From the NCBI RefSeq assembly GCF_000171615.1, contig NZ_ABFU01000056.1, positions 1 to 39,623 on the forward strand: 39,623 nucleotides of DNA. The letters run 5' to 3'. The notes under the pieces were generated by a model, which had not been told where the DNA came from, made no database searches, and saw nothing but the letters and a program-made list of their open reading frames with translations. Origin of the DNA: Bacillus coahuilensis m4-4. Lineage in GTDB: Bacteria > Bacillota > Bacilli > Bacillales > Bacillaceae_K. Each line of letters begins with the position of its first letter. Position 1 is the first letter of the stretch. Both the position numbers and the translations under genes were made by a program. This document shows positions 16,766 to 27,712 of this stretch, one piece after another.

Positions 16766-17745
16766 ATGAAAAAAACAATGTATTCTCTTGTTACGGCTGC
16801 GGCCATAGCAGGAACGTTCACTTTAGGTTCCACTGCTTCTGCATCGGAAGTAACGGTGAAAAAGGTGACACATTATGGGATATTGCAAAAGAGAATAATA
16901 TTACTGTAAGTGAGTTAAAAGGGTGGAATAACCTGTCTAGTGATACTATTCACCCTGAACAATCTTTAAAGGTTGCACTAGCTACTACGTATAAAATAGA
17001 AACAGGAGATACGTTATGGGGAATCTCCGAGCGTTATACTGGCATACACTATCAGCAACTAGCAGATTGGAATGGTATTCCAAATCCAGACTTAATCTAT
17101 GCTGGTGATAGCTTAACCATTTACACAGATGGTAATCCATCCCCTGTAGCAAACGTTGAGGAAACGGTTGAAAAAGCGGAGACTGTAACCGAAAATCCTG
17201 TGACATCTGAAACGGAGAAAGAATCCGTGAAAGAGGCACCAGCTGAGGAAGAGGTAGTGGAAGAGCAAGCACCAGAAGCAACTACTAACGAAGAATCACC
17301 TGAAGAGCCAGCATCAAAACCAGCATCAGAGCCAACAGTAGAATCGTCTGTTGAAGAAGTCCCAAGTCAACAGCCAGCTACTGAGGAAGCAGCAGAAAAA
17401 GAAGAGGTCACATCAGCGACTAATGAACAGTCAAATCCAGTTGATGATGAAGTCTTAAAAGAGTTAACAGTTTCAGCTACAGCTTACACGGCTACATGTG
17501 AGGGGTGCTCAGGTATCACTGCTACTGGAATTAACCTATTAGAGAATCCCGATGCGAAAGTCATTTCAGTAGACCCTTCCGTTATCCCATTAGGTTCAAA
17601 AGTGTGGGTAGAAGGATATGGTGAAGCGATTGCAGGCGACACTGGTGGAGCAATTAAAGGAAATAAAATCGATGTATTTATTGCGGACAAGCAAGAAGCC
17701 ATCAATTTTGGAGTACAAGAACTTCAAGTAAAAGTATATAAATAA
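16766..17745 (+). CDS. Secreted LysM and 3D-domain cell-wall protein, YocH-like (frame broken)
   Basis: Probable exported peptidoglycan-binding protein or lytic enzyme. AGGAGG precedes MKKTMYSLVTAAAIAGTFTL, a signal peptide ending near ASA (residue 27). Two LysM repeats follow (DTLWDIAKENNITVSELKGW and GDTLWGISERYTGIHYQQLA), then a Glu/Pro/Ala-rich linker of about 100 residues, then a C-terminal 3D domain of the double-psi barrel type with TAYTATCEGCSGITATG, VISVDPSVIPLGSKVWVEG, AGDTGGAIKGNKIDVF. One G seems missing at 16864-16865; restoring it makes one frame of about 326 residues. The 3D domain Asp residues (DTGGAIKG, KIDVF) suggest muralytic activity, as in YocH/Rpf-like proteins. Confidence 0.88.
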
Positions 17746-17748
17746 TAG

Positions 17749-17777
17749 AAAAGGCTGCCCATATGGGGAGCCTTTTT
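17749..17777 (+). terminator. Terminator after the LysM/3D gene
   Basis: AAAAGGCTGCCC and GGGGAGCCTTTTT pair around ATAT directly after the stop. The following 245 bases hold no gene. Confidence 0.8.
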
Positions 17778-18022
17778 CTTATGATGTTCCTTGATAGAGT
17801 GAATAAACTCACGTTCCATCTTTTAAACTTACCAAAAATCACGATTTGAATCTTATCTACCATGCACCGACAATGTCATCCATAAAACACCCCACTTAAT
17901 TTAGAAGATGCAACAAAAGTAAACGGATAGCTCTCCCATCGTACCTTTCTTCTCTAGTTATCAAGTATTGAAAATGGTAGAATCAACTAGATCTTAACCT
18001 TACATTCAATGGAACACTAGTA

Positions 18023-18051
18023 ATGACTTTCTTTAAACATTGTTGTACAAT
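18023..18051 (+). promoter_or_regulatory. SigmaA-type promoter of the metNIQ-like operon
   Basis: ATGACT (18023-18028) and TACAAT (18046-18051) are spaced by 17 bases. The -10 abuts the Fur-box candidate, so repressor binding would block initiation. Confidence 0.6.
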
Positions 18052-18065
18052 GATTATCGTTATCA
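18051..18065. promoter_or_regulatory. Fur-box candidate
   Basis: TGATTATCGTTATCA matches the Bacillus 7-1-7 Fur consensus TGATAATNATTATCA at 12 of 14 defined positions. It fits Fur better than Zur (TCGTAATNATTACGA) or PerR (TTATAATNATTATAA). I saw no S-box (SAM riboswitch) signature in the leader. Confidence 0.65.
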
Positions 18066-18097
18066 ACAGCCTTCAAACAAGAAAGGGGCAAATTTGT

Positions 18098-18838
18098 ATG
18101 ATTAAGCTACAGAATGTAACCAAGTCCTTTTCAGCGTTCCAGGCGATTAAACATCTATCTTTAACGATACATAGGGGAGAAATTCACGGCATTATTGGCG
18201 CTAGTGGTGCAGGTAAATCCACGTTACTTAGGGTTATGAACATGCTTGAGGTTCCAAATGCAGGAAAGGTAGAAGTGAACGGTAAAATGCTGACAGAGAT
18301 TACCCAAAAGGAGCTTCGAGAGGCGAGAAAGTCGATAGGAATGATTTTTCAGCATTATCATCTTGTTTCTAATAAAACCGTGTATCAAAATGTACTGGTT
18401 TCGTTAAAACTGTCAGGATATCCTAAAAAAGAGCGAGAGGCTAGGGTCTTAGAATGCTTGCGATTTGTAGGGCTTGAGAGCATGCAAGCGAAATATCCAG
18501 CTCAATTAAGCGGTGGACAGAAGCAGCGGGTGGCTATTGCTAGAGCACTCGCCAATAACCCGACCGTTTTATTATGTGATGAGCCAACTTCATCACTTGA
18601 TCCAAGTACGACCGATGATATATTAGACGTGTTGCAGTCTATTAATCATAAATTAGGTGTTACCGTTGTGGTCGTCAGTCATGAGATGGATGTGATTAAA
18701 AGCATTTGTCACCGTGTTACAATACTTGATAAAGGAAGTATCTATCAAACTGTCGAACATATACCATTTGGGATCGAAAAGAAGCAGAAAGATCCAAGCT
18801 ACTTTGTTGAGCAGTTAAGGGGTTCTCAGTATGTTTGA
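18098..18838 (+). CDS. ABC transporter ATPase, MetN-like but without NIL domain
   Basis: ATP-binding subunit of a MetNIQ-type importer. It has Walker A GASGAGKST, Q-loop MIFQHYHLVSNKTVYQNV, signature LSGGQKQRVAIARAL, Walker B VLLCDEPTSSLDP and the H-loop VVVSHEMDVI. From the ATG at 18098 (GAAAGGGG at 18081-18088) it is 246 residues. Usual MetN proteins are about 340 with a C-terminal NIL domain that senses methionine; that domain is absent. The end overlaps the permease start by 8 bases. With the Fur-box candidate upstream the substrate may be something other than methionine, such as an iron- or metal-linked compound, but this is inference. Confidence 0.88.
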   Translation: MIKLQNVTKSFSAFQAIKHLSLTIHRGEIHGIIGASGAGKSTLLRVMNMLEVPNAGKVEVNGKMLTEITQKELREARKSIGMIFQHYHLVSNKTVYQNVLVSLKLSGYPKKEREARVLECLRFVGLESMQAKYPAQLSGGQKQRVAIARALANNPTVLLCDEPTSSLDPSTTDDILDVLQSINHKLGVTVVVVSHEMDVIKSICHRVTILDKGSIYQTVEHIPFGIEKKQKDPSYFVEQLRGSQYV

Positions 18839-19493
18839 AGATTTAGTGAGATATGAGACAGAGATTTGGGAGTCCATTATTGAAACATTTGTGATGGTTG
18901 GTGTTTCCACGTTAGCTGCGGTACTAATTGGACTTCCTGTTGGGACTCTCCTTTTTCTTAGTCGAAAGGGAAATCTCTTAGAAAATAGAGCTCTATTTTC
19001 AAGTGTTAATTTAGTGGTTAACATGATTCGGTCGTTTCCATTTTTACTGTTAGTCGTCTTTTTACTACCTTTTACAAAGCTTATCATTGGGACAGCAATT
19101 GGTACAGCGGCTGCAACGGTACCGCTATCTATTATCGCCATTGCCCATTATGCTCGGTTGGTTGAGCAGTCTCTTCTTGATGTACCAAGAGGGGTAATAG
19201 AAGCGGCGGTTTCGATGGGGGCATCCGTGAAAGACGTTGTGTTGAAGTTTATTTATGTTGAAGCGAGGTCTGGACTTGTTTTCGGATTAACCACATCCAT
19301 CATTAGTTTTATTTCCTATTCGACGATTATGGGAGTTGTGGGTGGTGGGGGTATTGGTGACTTTGCCATACGTTATGGCTACCAGCAATATAAAACAGAG
19401 TTAATGTATTACGTTATTATCATCATGATTATCTTTGTTCAGCTGATTCAGTTTATTGGAACAACTGCATCAAGATGGTTGGATAAGAGATAA
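18831..19493 (+). CDS. ABC transporter permease, MetI-like
   Basis: Membrane subunit of the MetNIQ-type importer, 220 residues, with five or so hydrophobic segments. It has RSFPFLLLVVFLLPFTKLII and the cytoplasmic EAA loop (VPRGVIEAAVSMGASVKDVV) that contacts the ATPase, and the family motif YSTIMGVVGGGGIGDFAIRYGYQ. The start lies inside the ATPase gene, so the two are translationally coupled. GxGGxGD and YGYQ at the end are hallmarks of MetI. Confidence 0.92.
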   Translation: MFEDLVRYETEIWESIIETFVMVGVSTLAAVLIGLPVGTLLFLSRKGNLLENRALFSSVNLVVNMIRSFPFLLLVVFLLPFTKLIIGTAIGTAAATVPLSIIAIAHYARLVEQSLLDVPRGVIEAAVSMGASVKDVVLKFIYVEARSGLVFGLTTSIISFISYSTIMGVVGGGGIGDFAIRYGYQQYKTELMYYVIIIMIIFVQLIQFIGTTASRWLDKR

Positions 19494-19511
19494 AATACAG
19501 GAGGAAATTCC

Positions 19512-20330
19512 ATGAAAAAGTTCTATCTATTTTTAGCAGTCGTGATGCTTGTCCTAGCAGGCTGCGGTCAAACGAATGAAAGCACAGAGCAGGTGGAAGA
19601 GCAAGAACAAATAACCTTAAAAGTGGGTTCACTGATTCCGCCGATGACAGAAATTCTAGAGCTTGTAAAACCGACTCTAGCAGAAGACAATATTACGCTT
19701 GAAATGATTGTACTAGGAGATAACGTTCAACCAAACGAAGCACTGGCGTCAGGTGAAATTGATGCGAACTTCTTCCAGCATGTCCCGTATATGGAAGAAT
19801 TCAATCGCAATAATGAAGCAAGCTTAACACCGGTCACTCCTATTTATTTTGCAAATTACGGGGTATATGCAAAAGAATATGACTCTATGGATCAACTGCC
19901 AGAAGGAGCTGTGGTGGCGATTGCAAATGATGTATCCAACATTGACAGATCTCTATCATTACTCGCTCAGCACGGAGTCATTACTTTAAAGGAAAAAGAA
20001 GATGTGTATTATACACAAAGTGATATTAGTGAGAACCCTAAAAACTACCAGTTTGAAGAAGTAGACTTATTAATGCTTTCGAGAATGTATGATGATGCAG
20101 ATGCCGTGGTTATGACGCCAGCCTATGCAGCTCCACTTGGGTTAACGCCTAAAAGCGATGCACTAGTAACAGAGGGTGTGGAGAACAACTTTGCGATTAC
20201 TCTTGTAGCTCGAGAAGATAACGTGAATTCTGAAGCGATTCAAAAGCTAGCAGAAGCGATGACAAGTGAAGAAGTTAAAACGTTTTTAGAAGAGAATTAT
20301 GATGAAACGGCGATTCCTGCTTTTGAATAA
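19512..20330 (+). CDS. Substrate-binding lipoprotein, MetQ/NlpA family
   Basis: Extracytoplasmic binding protein anchored by lipid at the lipobox LVLAGC (Cys19). It is 272 residues and begins MKKFYLFLAVVMLVLAGCGQ. NlpA-family features include GDNVQPNEALASGEIDANFF, FQHVPYMEEF, YAKEYDSMDQLPEGAVVAIA, NDVSNIDRSL and YAAPLGLTP. AGGAGG precedes the ATG, 18 bases after the permease stop. It determines the substrate of the transporter; family members bind methionine, but several bind other compounds, so the ligand is open here. Confidence 0.92.
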   Translation: MKKFYLFLAVVMLVLAGCGQTNESTEQVEEQEQITLKVGSLIPPMTEILELVKPTLAEDNITLEMIVLGDNVQPNEALASGEIDANFFQHVPYMEEFNRNNEASLTPVTPIYFANYGVYAKEYDSMDQLPEGAVVAIANDVSNIDRSLSLLAQHGVITLKEKEDVYYTQSDISENPKNYQFEEVDLLMLSRMYDDADAVVMTPAYAAPLGLTPKSDALVTEGVENNFAITLVAREDNVNSEAIQKLAEAMTSEEVKTFLEENYDETAIPAFE

Positions 20331-20346
20331 TAACTAACCTTAATAA

Positions 20347-20399
20347 GGTGCCTACGCTCACTAGATGTTCATAACATCTGGTGGGAGTATGGCATTTTT
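20347..20399 (+). terminator. Terminator after the metQ-like gene
   Basis: TGCCTACGCTCACTAGATGTT pairs imperfectly with AACATCTGGTGGGAGTATGGCA-like arm (20373-20394), followed by TTTTTCTTTTT. Confidence 0.7.
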
Positions 20400-20535
20400 C
20401 TTTTTGAAAAATCCTCCTATTCTGAATATTTGTAAGTGTCTTCCATTCATTTTTATACTTGTCTATACTAATGATATGTCTTTTGATAATTGTTTGAAAA
20501 TTAATTCTAATCAAAAAGAAAGGTGACAACAAAGC

Positions 20536-22062
20536 ATGAAACAAAATAAAGATAATGGTTGGATTATAAAGATGTTAAATGTGATTGAGCGAGTTGGGAA
20601 TAAGCTTCCTGACCCTGTTACATTGTTCTTCTTATTCTCCATAATTGTTGTTATATTATCTGCTGTTTTTTCTACAATTGGACTTAAAGTAGAAGACCCC
20701 ATTAATGCAGGGGAAATGGTTGAAGTAAAAAATTTACTAAGTTCTGAAGGAATTCGGTACTTATTTGAAAGTGCCGTAACCAACTTTACGGGGTTTGCAC
20801 CTTTAGGTACAGTACTGGTTACAATGCTTGGAATTGGAATTGCCGAGCGTTCAGGGTTAATTAGTGCATCTTTACGTGGACTTGTGACATCTGTTCCTCG
20901 TTCTCTTATGACAGCTGCTTTAGTATTTGGAGGCGTTATGTCTAGTATGGCAGCCGATGCAGGGTATGTTGTCTTAACGCCACTTGGAGCTGTATTATTT
21001 GCAGGTCTTGGACGACATCCATTAGCCGGTCTTGCCGCAGCCTTTGCGGGGGTATCTGGTGGATTTAGCGCAAACTTACTGTTAACATCACTTGATCCGC
21101 TTCTTGGTGGATTAACTCAGGATGCAGCTTCTATTATTAATCCAGAGTATGCATCAAACATCAACTATGCGATGAACTACTATTTTATGATTGTGTCTGT
21201 GTTCCTAATTACCATAATTGGAACGCTTGTTACAGATAAAATTGTTGAACCACGCTTAGGGACATACCAGGGAGATGTAAAAGAAGAAGTCGATTATTTA
21301 AAACCAGAAGAGAAAAAGGGTCTTTGGGCGGCATTACTTGCCTTTATCGTAACAGGTGTTGCCATTGCTCTTTTAGTTATCCCTTCTGGGGGACCACTTC
21401 GCGGGGGAGAAGAGAACATCATCAATGCTCCGTTCTTTCACACGCTTGTACCCATCATTCTAATTATGTTCTTTATTCCAGGACTAGTGTATGGAATCAT
21501 TACAAAATCCATTAAGAATGATAAAGATGTGGCAAGCCAGCTATCTGAAACGATGGCGACAATGGGGGCATACATTGTTCTAGCCTTTGTGGCAGCCCAG
21601 TTCGTAGCGTACTTCAATGAATCGAAGCTTGGAACGGTTTTAGCGGTAAAAGGTGCAGAATTCATTGATGCTACTGGATTTAAAGGGATACCACTGATTC
21701 TAACTTTTATTATCGTTTCTGGGTTCATTAATTTATTTATTGGTAGTGCGTCTGCCAAATGGGCGATTATGGCACCGGTATTTGTACCAATGATGATGCT
21801 TTCTGGTTATACACCAGAATTCACTCAGCTTGTGTACCGCATTGCCGATTCAACGACAAACGTTATCTCACCGTTAATGCCTTACTTTGCCATCGTCATT
21901 GCATTTGCGCAAAAGTATGACAAGAAGGTTGGGATTGGAACGTTGATTTCTACAATGCTACCATATTCTATCGCCTTTACGATTGGGTGGGTCGTATTAT
22001 TGATTATCTGGATGTACTCCGGTTTACCAATCGGACCTGGATCAGGTATAACATATCCTTAA
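20536..22062 (+). CDS. AbgT family transporter
   Basis: A 508-residue polytopic membrane protein of the AbgT family, which takes up p-aminobenzoyl-glutamate in Escherichia coli; other members (YdaH, MtrF) export sulfonamides. Visible family features are ERVGNKLPDPVTLFFLFSII at the start, GIAERSGLISASLRGLV, MSSMAADAGYVVLTPLGAVL, GVSGGFSANLLLTSLDPLL, and SASAKWAIMAPVFVPMMML, with about a dozen hydrophobic helices. AAAGGTGA lies 9 bases before the ATG. It is a single-gene unit between two terminators. Whether it imports a folate breakdown product or exports a drug cannot be told from sequence. Confidence 0.92.
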   Translation: MKQNKDNGWIIKMLNVIERVGNKLPDPVTLFFLFSIIVVILSAVFSTIGLKVEDPINAGEMVEVKNLLSSEGIRYLFESAVTNFTGFAPLGTVLVTMLGIGIAERSGLISASLRGLVTSVPRSLMTAALVFGGVMSSMAADAGYVVLTPLGAVLFAGLGRHPLAGLAAAFAGVSGGFSANLLLTSLDPLLGGLTQDAASIINPEYASNINYAMNYYFMIVSVFLITIIGTLVTDKIVEPRLGTYQGDVKEEVDYLKPEEKKGLWAALLAFIVTGVAIALLVIPSGGPLRGGEENIINAPFFHTLVPIILIMFFIPGLVYGIITKSIKNDKDVASQLSETMATMGAYIVLAFVAAQFVAYFNESKLGTVLAVKGAEFIDATGFKGIPLILTFIIVSGFINLFIGSASAKWAIMAPVFVPMMMLSGYTPEFTQLVYRIADSTTNVISPLMPYFAIVIAFAQKYDKKVGIGTLISTMLPYSIAFTIGWVVLLIIWMYSGLPIGPGSGITYP

Positions 22063-22071
22063 TAATGTATA

Positions 22072-22106
22072 AAAGAGTCTTATCCTTAGGTGATAAGACT
22101 CTTTTT
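22072..22106 (+). terminator. Terminator after abgT-like gene
   Basis: AAAGAGTCTTATC and GATAAGACTCTTTTTT make a perfect 13-bp stem with T-run. The 160 bases from here to the katG terminator hold no gene. Confidence 0.9.
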
Positions 22107-22270
22107 TGTATGTGCCCGGCATGGGAACAAGGAGTGGGACGCAAAGCGAAGGTAGAGGGGCTTAACACCACCCGGATTTGACACAATCAAGTGTAATAAC
22201 CCCGTCAACCAAACGAAATCAGACACCAATAGCCACTAGGTAAACGCAACACGCACCCAAAATCATAACA

Positions 22271-22300
22271 AAAAACGCAGTCCAAAGGGTCTGCGTTTTT
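22271..22300 (-). terminator. Terminator of katG (bidirectional form)
   Basis: AAAAACGCAG and CTGCGTTTTT form a perfect stem with A/T runs on both sides, just beyond the katG stop. Confidence 0.85.
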
Positions 22301-22311
22301 ATTGATTCCAC

Positions 22312-24526
<2,215 letters not shown>

Positions 24527-24609
24527 TTATAAAATAGTAATCTAGGGTTTAAATTAAACTAAAAAACGTTAAAAACAAAGTGGTGAAACAATAAATAACA
24601 ATTATTACT

Positions 24610-24624
24610 TTATAATAATACTAA
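24610..24624. promoter_or_regulatory. PerR-box candidate upstream of katG
   Basis: TTATAATAATACTAA matches TTATAATNATTATAA at 12 of 14 defined positions. PerR controls katA-type genes in Bacillus, so a katG box is expected. The region is very AT-rich, so a chance match is possible. The stretch 24640-25017 otherwise holds no gene. Confidence 0.5.
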
Positions 24625-25017
24625 ATTAATAATTAAAATAAAAGAGTAATTTTATAAATATACGTTTAATTTGTTCTTTTGTTTTTTAAAAATTCTTGCA
24701 TCCTACAACGTGCTGTATGGAGTAGTTGGGTTCTGCTGGTCAAGTCATAAGTTCGTTATTAATAAAATTATTCACAAGACAATTGTATGTTTGTCCTTGC
24801 GAAAATATATTTCCATTATTTTATTAAGGTAAAAATCAATAGTAATTTTGACGTAGTGTTTTAACGTAAATTCGAGGATACCTTAAGGGTTACAAAGCAA
24901 CCTTTAAGCTATTTAGAAGCTCAGATTCTCATTAGTATTCATAAGTACTAAATGATTTATAAAATCTCAGATTCATACGTAACATAAAATATTCACAATT
25001 AATCTAAAAAAATATGA

Positions 25018-25046
25018 TTGCAATCGTTTTCAATTCGATCTATAAT
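25018..25046 (+). promoter_or_regulatory. SigmaA promoter of the LacI-type regulator
   Basis: TTGCAA (25018-25023) and TATAAT (25041-25046) with a 17-base spacer, immediately followed by a palindromic operator. Confidence 0.75.
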
Positions 25047-25048
25047 GA

Positions 25049-25068
25049 TATCGAAAGCGCTTTCGATA
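25049..25068. promoter_or_regulatory. LacI-family operator 1 (autoregulation)
   Basis: TATCGAAAGCGCTTTCGATA is a perfect 20-bp palindrome just after the -10. It has the central CG of LacI-family sites and also fits a CcpA cre loosely. Related sites occur at 26123, 26191 and 30812. Confidence 0.8.
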
Positions 25069-25088
25069 ATTGGTAGAGGTGAATTACC

Positions 25089-26095
25089 TTGGTCACAATT
25101 TATGATATTGCTAAAAAAACGGGGTTCTCAGTAACAACGGTATCTAAGGCAATTAACAACTACTCTGATGTAAGTGAGAAGACGAAGAAAGCCATTTTAC
25201 AGGCTGTAGAAGATATGAATTATCTTCCAAATTCATCTGCCAGAACATTAAGTACAAAAAAATCCTGGACTATTGGTGTGATTTTCGTAGAATCTTTAGG
25301 CATCGGAATTAAGCACCCGTTTTCAATGAAGTGATTGAAAGCTTCAAGCAAGCTGTAGAAGTATTTGAATACGATCTACTTTTTGCATCCAGAAATCTTC
25401 ATGGTAGTAACAAAAGCTATTTAGAACACTTTCGTTATCGGGGAGTAGACGGAGTTGTCGTTGTTTGCTCAGATATCCATAACGAACAAGTAAGAGAGTT
25501 GATGGCTAATTCATTACCGAGTGTTGTCATTGATTTAAGTAGTACAACTTCTAGCGTTGTGTATTCTGATAACATTACAGGAAGTAAGCTAGCAGTGGTG
25601 CATCTATATTCTCTAGGTCATAGACGGATTGCCCATATTGCGGGTCATGAAAGTACGTTTGCTGGCCAAGAGAGGCAAAAAGGTTTTATACGAGCAATGG
25701 AAGAACTATCCCTACCGGTTTTAGATGATTATATTGTGAATGGACAGTTTTTCTCTGAACAAGGTGGATATGATGCGATGAAACGCCTACTTTCTCTAGA
25801 GGAACCAGCAACAGGAATATTTGTTGCAGGTGACAATATGGCGATTGGTGCGATTGAAGCCATAAGAGAAGCGGGATTTGATGTACCAAAGGATTTCTCC
25901 ATCATTGGATTTGATGATATTAATATAGCTAAACTAATACATCCCAAACTAACTACCATTAAGCAACAAACAGACTTGATCGGAAAAAGGTCAGCTGAGC
26001 TTTTACTCGAGCAAATCAATACAAAAGAAAAGCTTACAAAGCAGATCAAGGTTCCAGTTAAGTTAGTAGAAAGAGATAGCTGTAGAAAAATCTAA
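25089..26095 (+). CDS. LacI-family repressor of the beta-glucan operon (frame broken)
   Basis: Local transcriptional regulator. The N-terminal helix-turn-helix reads TIYDIAKKTGFSVTTVSKAI and the hinge PNSSARTLSTKK. The C-terminal sugar-binding domain has HIAGHESTFAGQERQKGF and IIGFDDINIAKLIHPKLTTI. TTG at 25089 follows AGAGGTG. One T seems missing from the T4 run at 25320-25323; adding it joins KHPF to FNEVIESFKQAVEVF and gives about 336 residues. It lies divergently clear of katG and directly upstream of the transporter and glycosidase genes, and four palindromes of related sequence in the locus are its likely targets. Confidence 0.88.
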
Positions 26096-26122
26096 ATGAT
26101 TTCCAGCTATTTTACCCAAAAA

Positions 26123-26136
26123 CGAAACCGGTTTCG
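26123..26136. promoter_or_regulatory. LacI-family operator 2
   Basis: CGAAACCGGTTTCG is a perfect 14-bp palindrome just after the regulator gene and 158 bp before the binding-protein gene. Confidence 0.75.
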
Positions 26137-26190
26137 CATGGAGTTTCGAAGATTCTAATTTGTAGCAGTAGATATCAATATTTTTTGATG

Positions 26191-26212
26191 AAAACGAAAC
26201 CGCTTTCGTTTT
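26191..26212. promoter_or_regulatory. LacI-family operator 3
   Basis: Arms AAAACGAAA and TTTCGTTTT around CCGC, 68 bp downstream of operator 2. With it, this could allow looping control of the transporter promoter. Confidence 0.75.
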
Positions 26213-26238
26213 AATGATTTATTGAAGGTAAAGCAAGA

Positions 26239-26267
26239 TTCATAAAAAATCTGCTTTTACTTATAAT
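26239..26267 (+). promoter_or_regulatory. Promoter of the sugar ABC operon
   Basis: TTCATA (26239-26244) and TATAAT (26262-26267) with a 17-base spacer, ahead of GGAGGGG and the GTG at 26294. Confidence 0.55.
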
Positions 26268-26293
26268 ACTAAGATAATAGTGGAGGGGTTAAC

Positions 26294-27634
26294 GTGAAAC
26301 TGAAAAAGTGGATGATTATCGCATTAGTATTTACATTCATGACAGGTATTATTGCGGGGTGTTCTTCAAGTGACAGCACCAATGGATCTGAAGGAGATTC
26401 TAATGATAAAGTGTTAAAGGTATGGTCTTTTACAGATGAATTAGGAGACGTCGCGTTAAAAACGTTTGAAGAAAAACATGGAGTAAAGGTTGAGTTAACA
26501 ATCGTTCCAATCGCAGACTATCCAACAAAGCTTCGCCCGGCTCTTGAGAGTGGAGTAGGAGCGCCTGACGTATTTACAGGGGAGATTGCTTTCTTAAAGC
26601 AATGGACAGAACGTGATTATTGGGAAAACTTATCGGCAGAACCGTATAATGCGGATCAGTTAGCGGATGACTACATTCCTTATGTATATGACTTAGGAAA
26701 AGATTCAGAAGGTAATGTGAAAGCGTTATCTTGGCAAACAACACCAGGTGGTATCTACTACCGTCGTAGTATCGCATTAGAAGCATTAGGAACTGATGAT
26801 CCAGCAGCAGTTGGGGAAATGATGGGTTCTTGGGATGGATTATTTGAAGTTGGTGAAAAGCTGAAAGATAAAGGCTATCGCTTATTCCCAGACGAAGGTG
26901 CGATTCGTTGGTTTGCGAAAGGCGCAGATCCTAAGCCATGGGTAAATGAAAACAACGAATTAATGATGACTCAGGCGAAATTAGATTACTTTGATCAAGC
27001 AAAAGAATTACGTGAAAAAGATTTAACAGCATTTGCACCAGAATGGTCTCCATCATGGTTCGCTTCAATGGATGGTCCTATCGCTTATAACGGTGGTTGG
27101 GAAGAAGTTGAAGAAGATGCAAAAGATAAGACCGAAGTATTTGCTTATGCACTTCCTACATGGGGATTACACAGTGTTCTTAAAGCAAACACAGAAGAAA
27201 CTGTTGGTGACTGGGCAGTAACAACAGGTCCAAACCCATATTTCTGGGGTGGAACTTGGTTAGGTATTTACAGTGGTTCTGAAAAGAAAGACCTAGCATG
27301 GGAATTTGTTAAGATGATGACACATGACGAAGAATTCTTAACTGAATGGGCACAGGAAACAGGGGATGTGCTTTCATACCTACCTGTAACATCTAAAATC
27401 AAAGATGATTTCAGTGAAGAATTCCTTGGTGGACAAAATAACTACACATTCTTTATAGAGCAAGCAAATCAAATTGATGCAAGTGCTGTAACGAAATACG
27501 ATCAAGAGATTGATACACTATTGGGTGGTCAAGTAAGTGAATATGTAGAAGGTAATAAAACAAAAGAGCAAGCGATTGAAGATTTCTATAAAGCAGTAGT
27601 AAATGCATATCCAGAAATCAAAACTCCAGAATAA
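26294..27634 (+). CDS. Sugar ABC transporter substrate-binding lipoprotein
   Basis: Extracellular solute-binding protein of family 1, 446 residues. The signal sequence ends in the lipobox IIAGCSS (Cys23), followed by a Ser/Gly/Asp-rich linker. The mature part has TDELGDVALKTFEEKHGVKV, GAPDVFTGEIAFLKQWTERD, and many tryptophans typical of oligosaccharide pockets (AWEFVKMMTHDEEFLTEWAQ, WGGTWLGIYSG). A GTG start follows TGGAGGGG. By context it captures beta-gluco-oligosaccharides (laminari- or gentio-type); the ligand itself is not readable. A hairpin after it probably lowers expression of the permeases. Confidence 0.92.
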   Translation: MKLKKWMIIALVFTFMTGIIAGCSSSDSTNGSEGDSNDKVLKVWSFTDELGDVALKTFEEKHGVKVELTIVPIADYPTKLRPALESGVGAPDVFTGEIAFLKQWTERDYWENLSAEPYNADQLADDYIPYVYDLGKDSEGNVKALSWQTTPGGIYYRRSIALEALGTDDPAAVGEMMGSWDGLFEVGEKLKDKGYRLFPDEGAIRWFAKGADPKPWVNENNELMMTQAKLDYFDQAKELREKDLTAFAPEWSPSWFASMDGPIAYNGGWEEVEEDAKDKTEVFAYALPTWGLHSVLKANTEETVGDWAVTTGPNPYFWGGTWLGIYSGSEKKDLAWEFVKMMTHDEEFLTEWAQETGDVLSYLPVTSKIKDDFSEEFLGGQNNYTFFIEQANQIDASAVTKYDQEIDTLLGGQVSEYVEGNKTKEQAIEDFYKAVVNAYPEIKTPE

Positions 27635-27653
27635 GATTGACAATAGCAAAGTA

Positions 27654-27677
27654 GGGATAGAGGTCATTTTCTATCCC
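27654..27677 (+). terminator. Intra-operon hairpin between binding protein and permeases
   Basis: GGGATAGA and TCTATCCC pair around GGTCATTT and are followed by TTCTTATTTC. Such partial terminators commonly allow more binding protein than permease. Confidence 0.65.
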
Positions 27678-27712
27678 TTCTTATTTCAGCAAAATGAAAG
27701 AGGGAGAGCAGT

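Noticed and set aside
17780..18097. SAM riboswitch upstream of the metN-like gene
   Set aside because: I looked for the S-box core (CTTATCAAGAG-like) and its hairpins and found none; the leader is short between the promoter and the start.
22004..22186. Short overlapping frames across the abgT terminator
   Set aside because: They cross a clear terminator hairpin and read the palindrome; no start signals.
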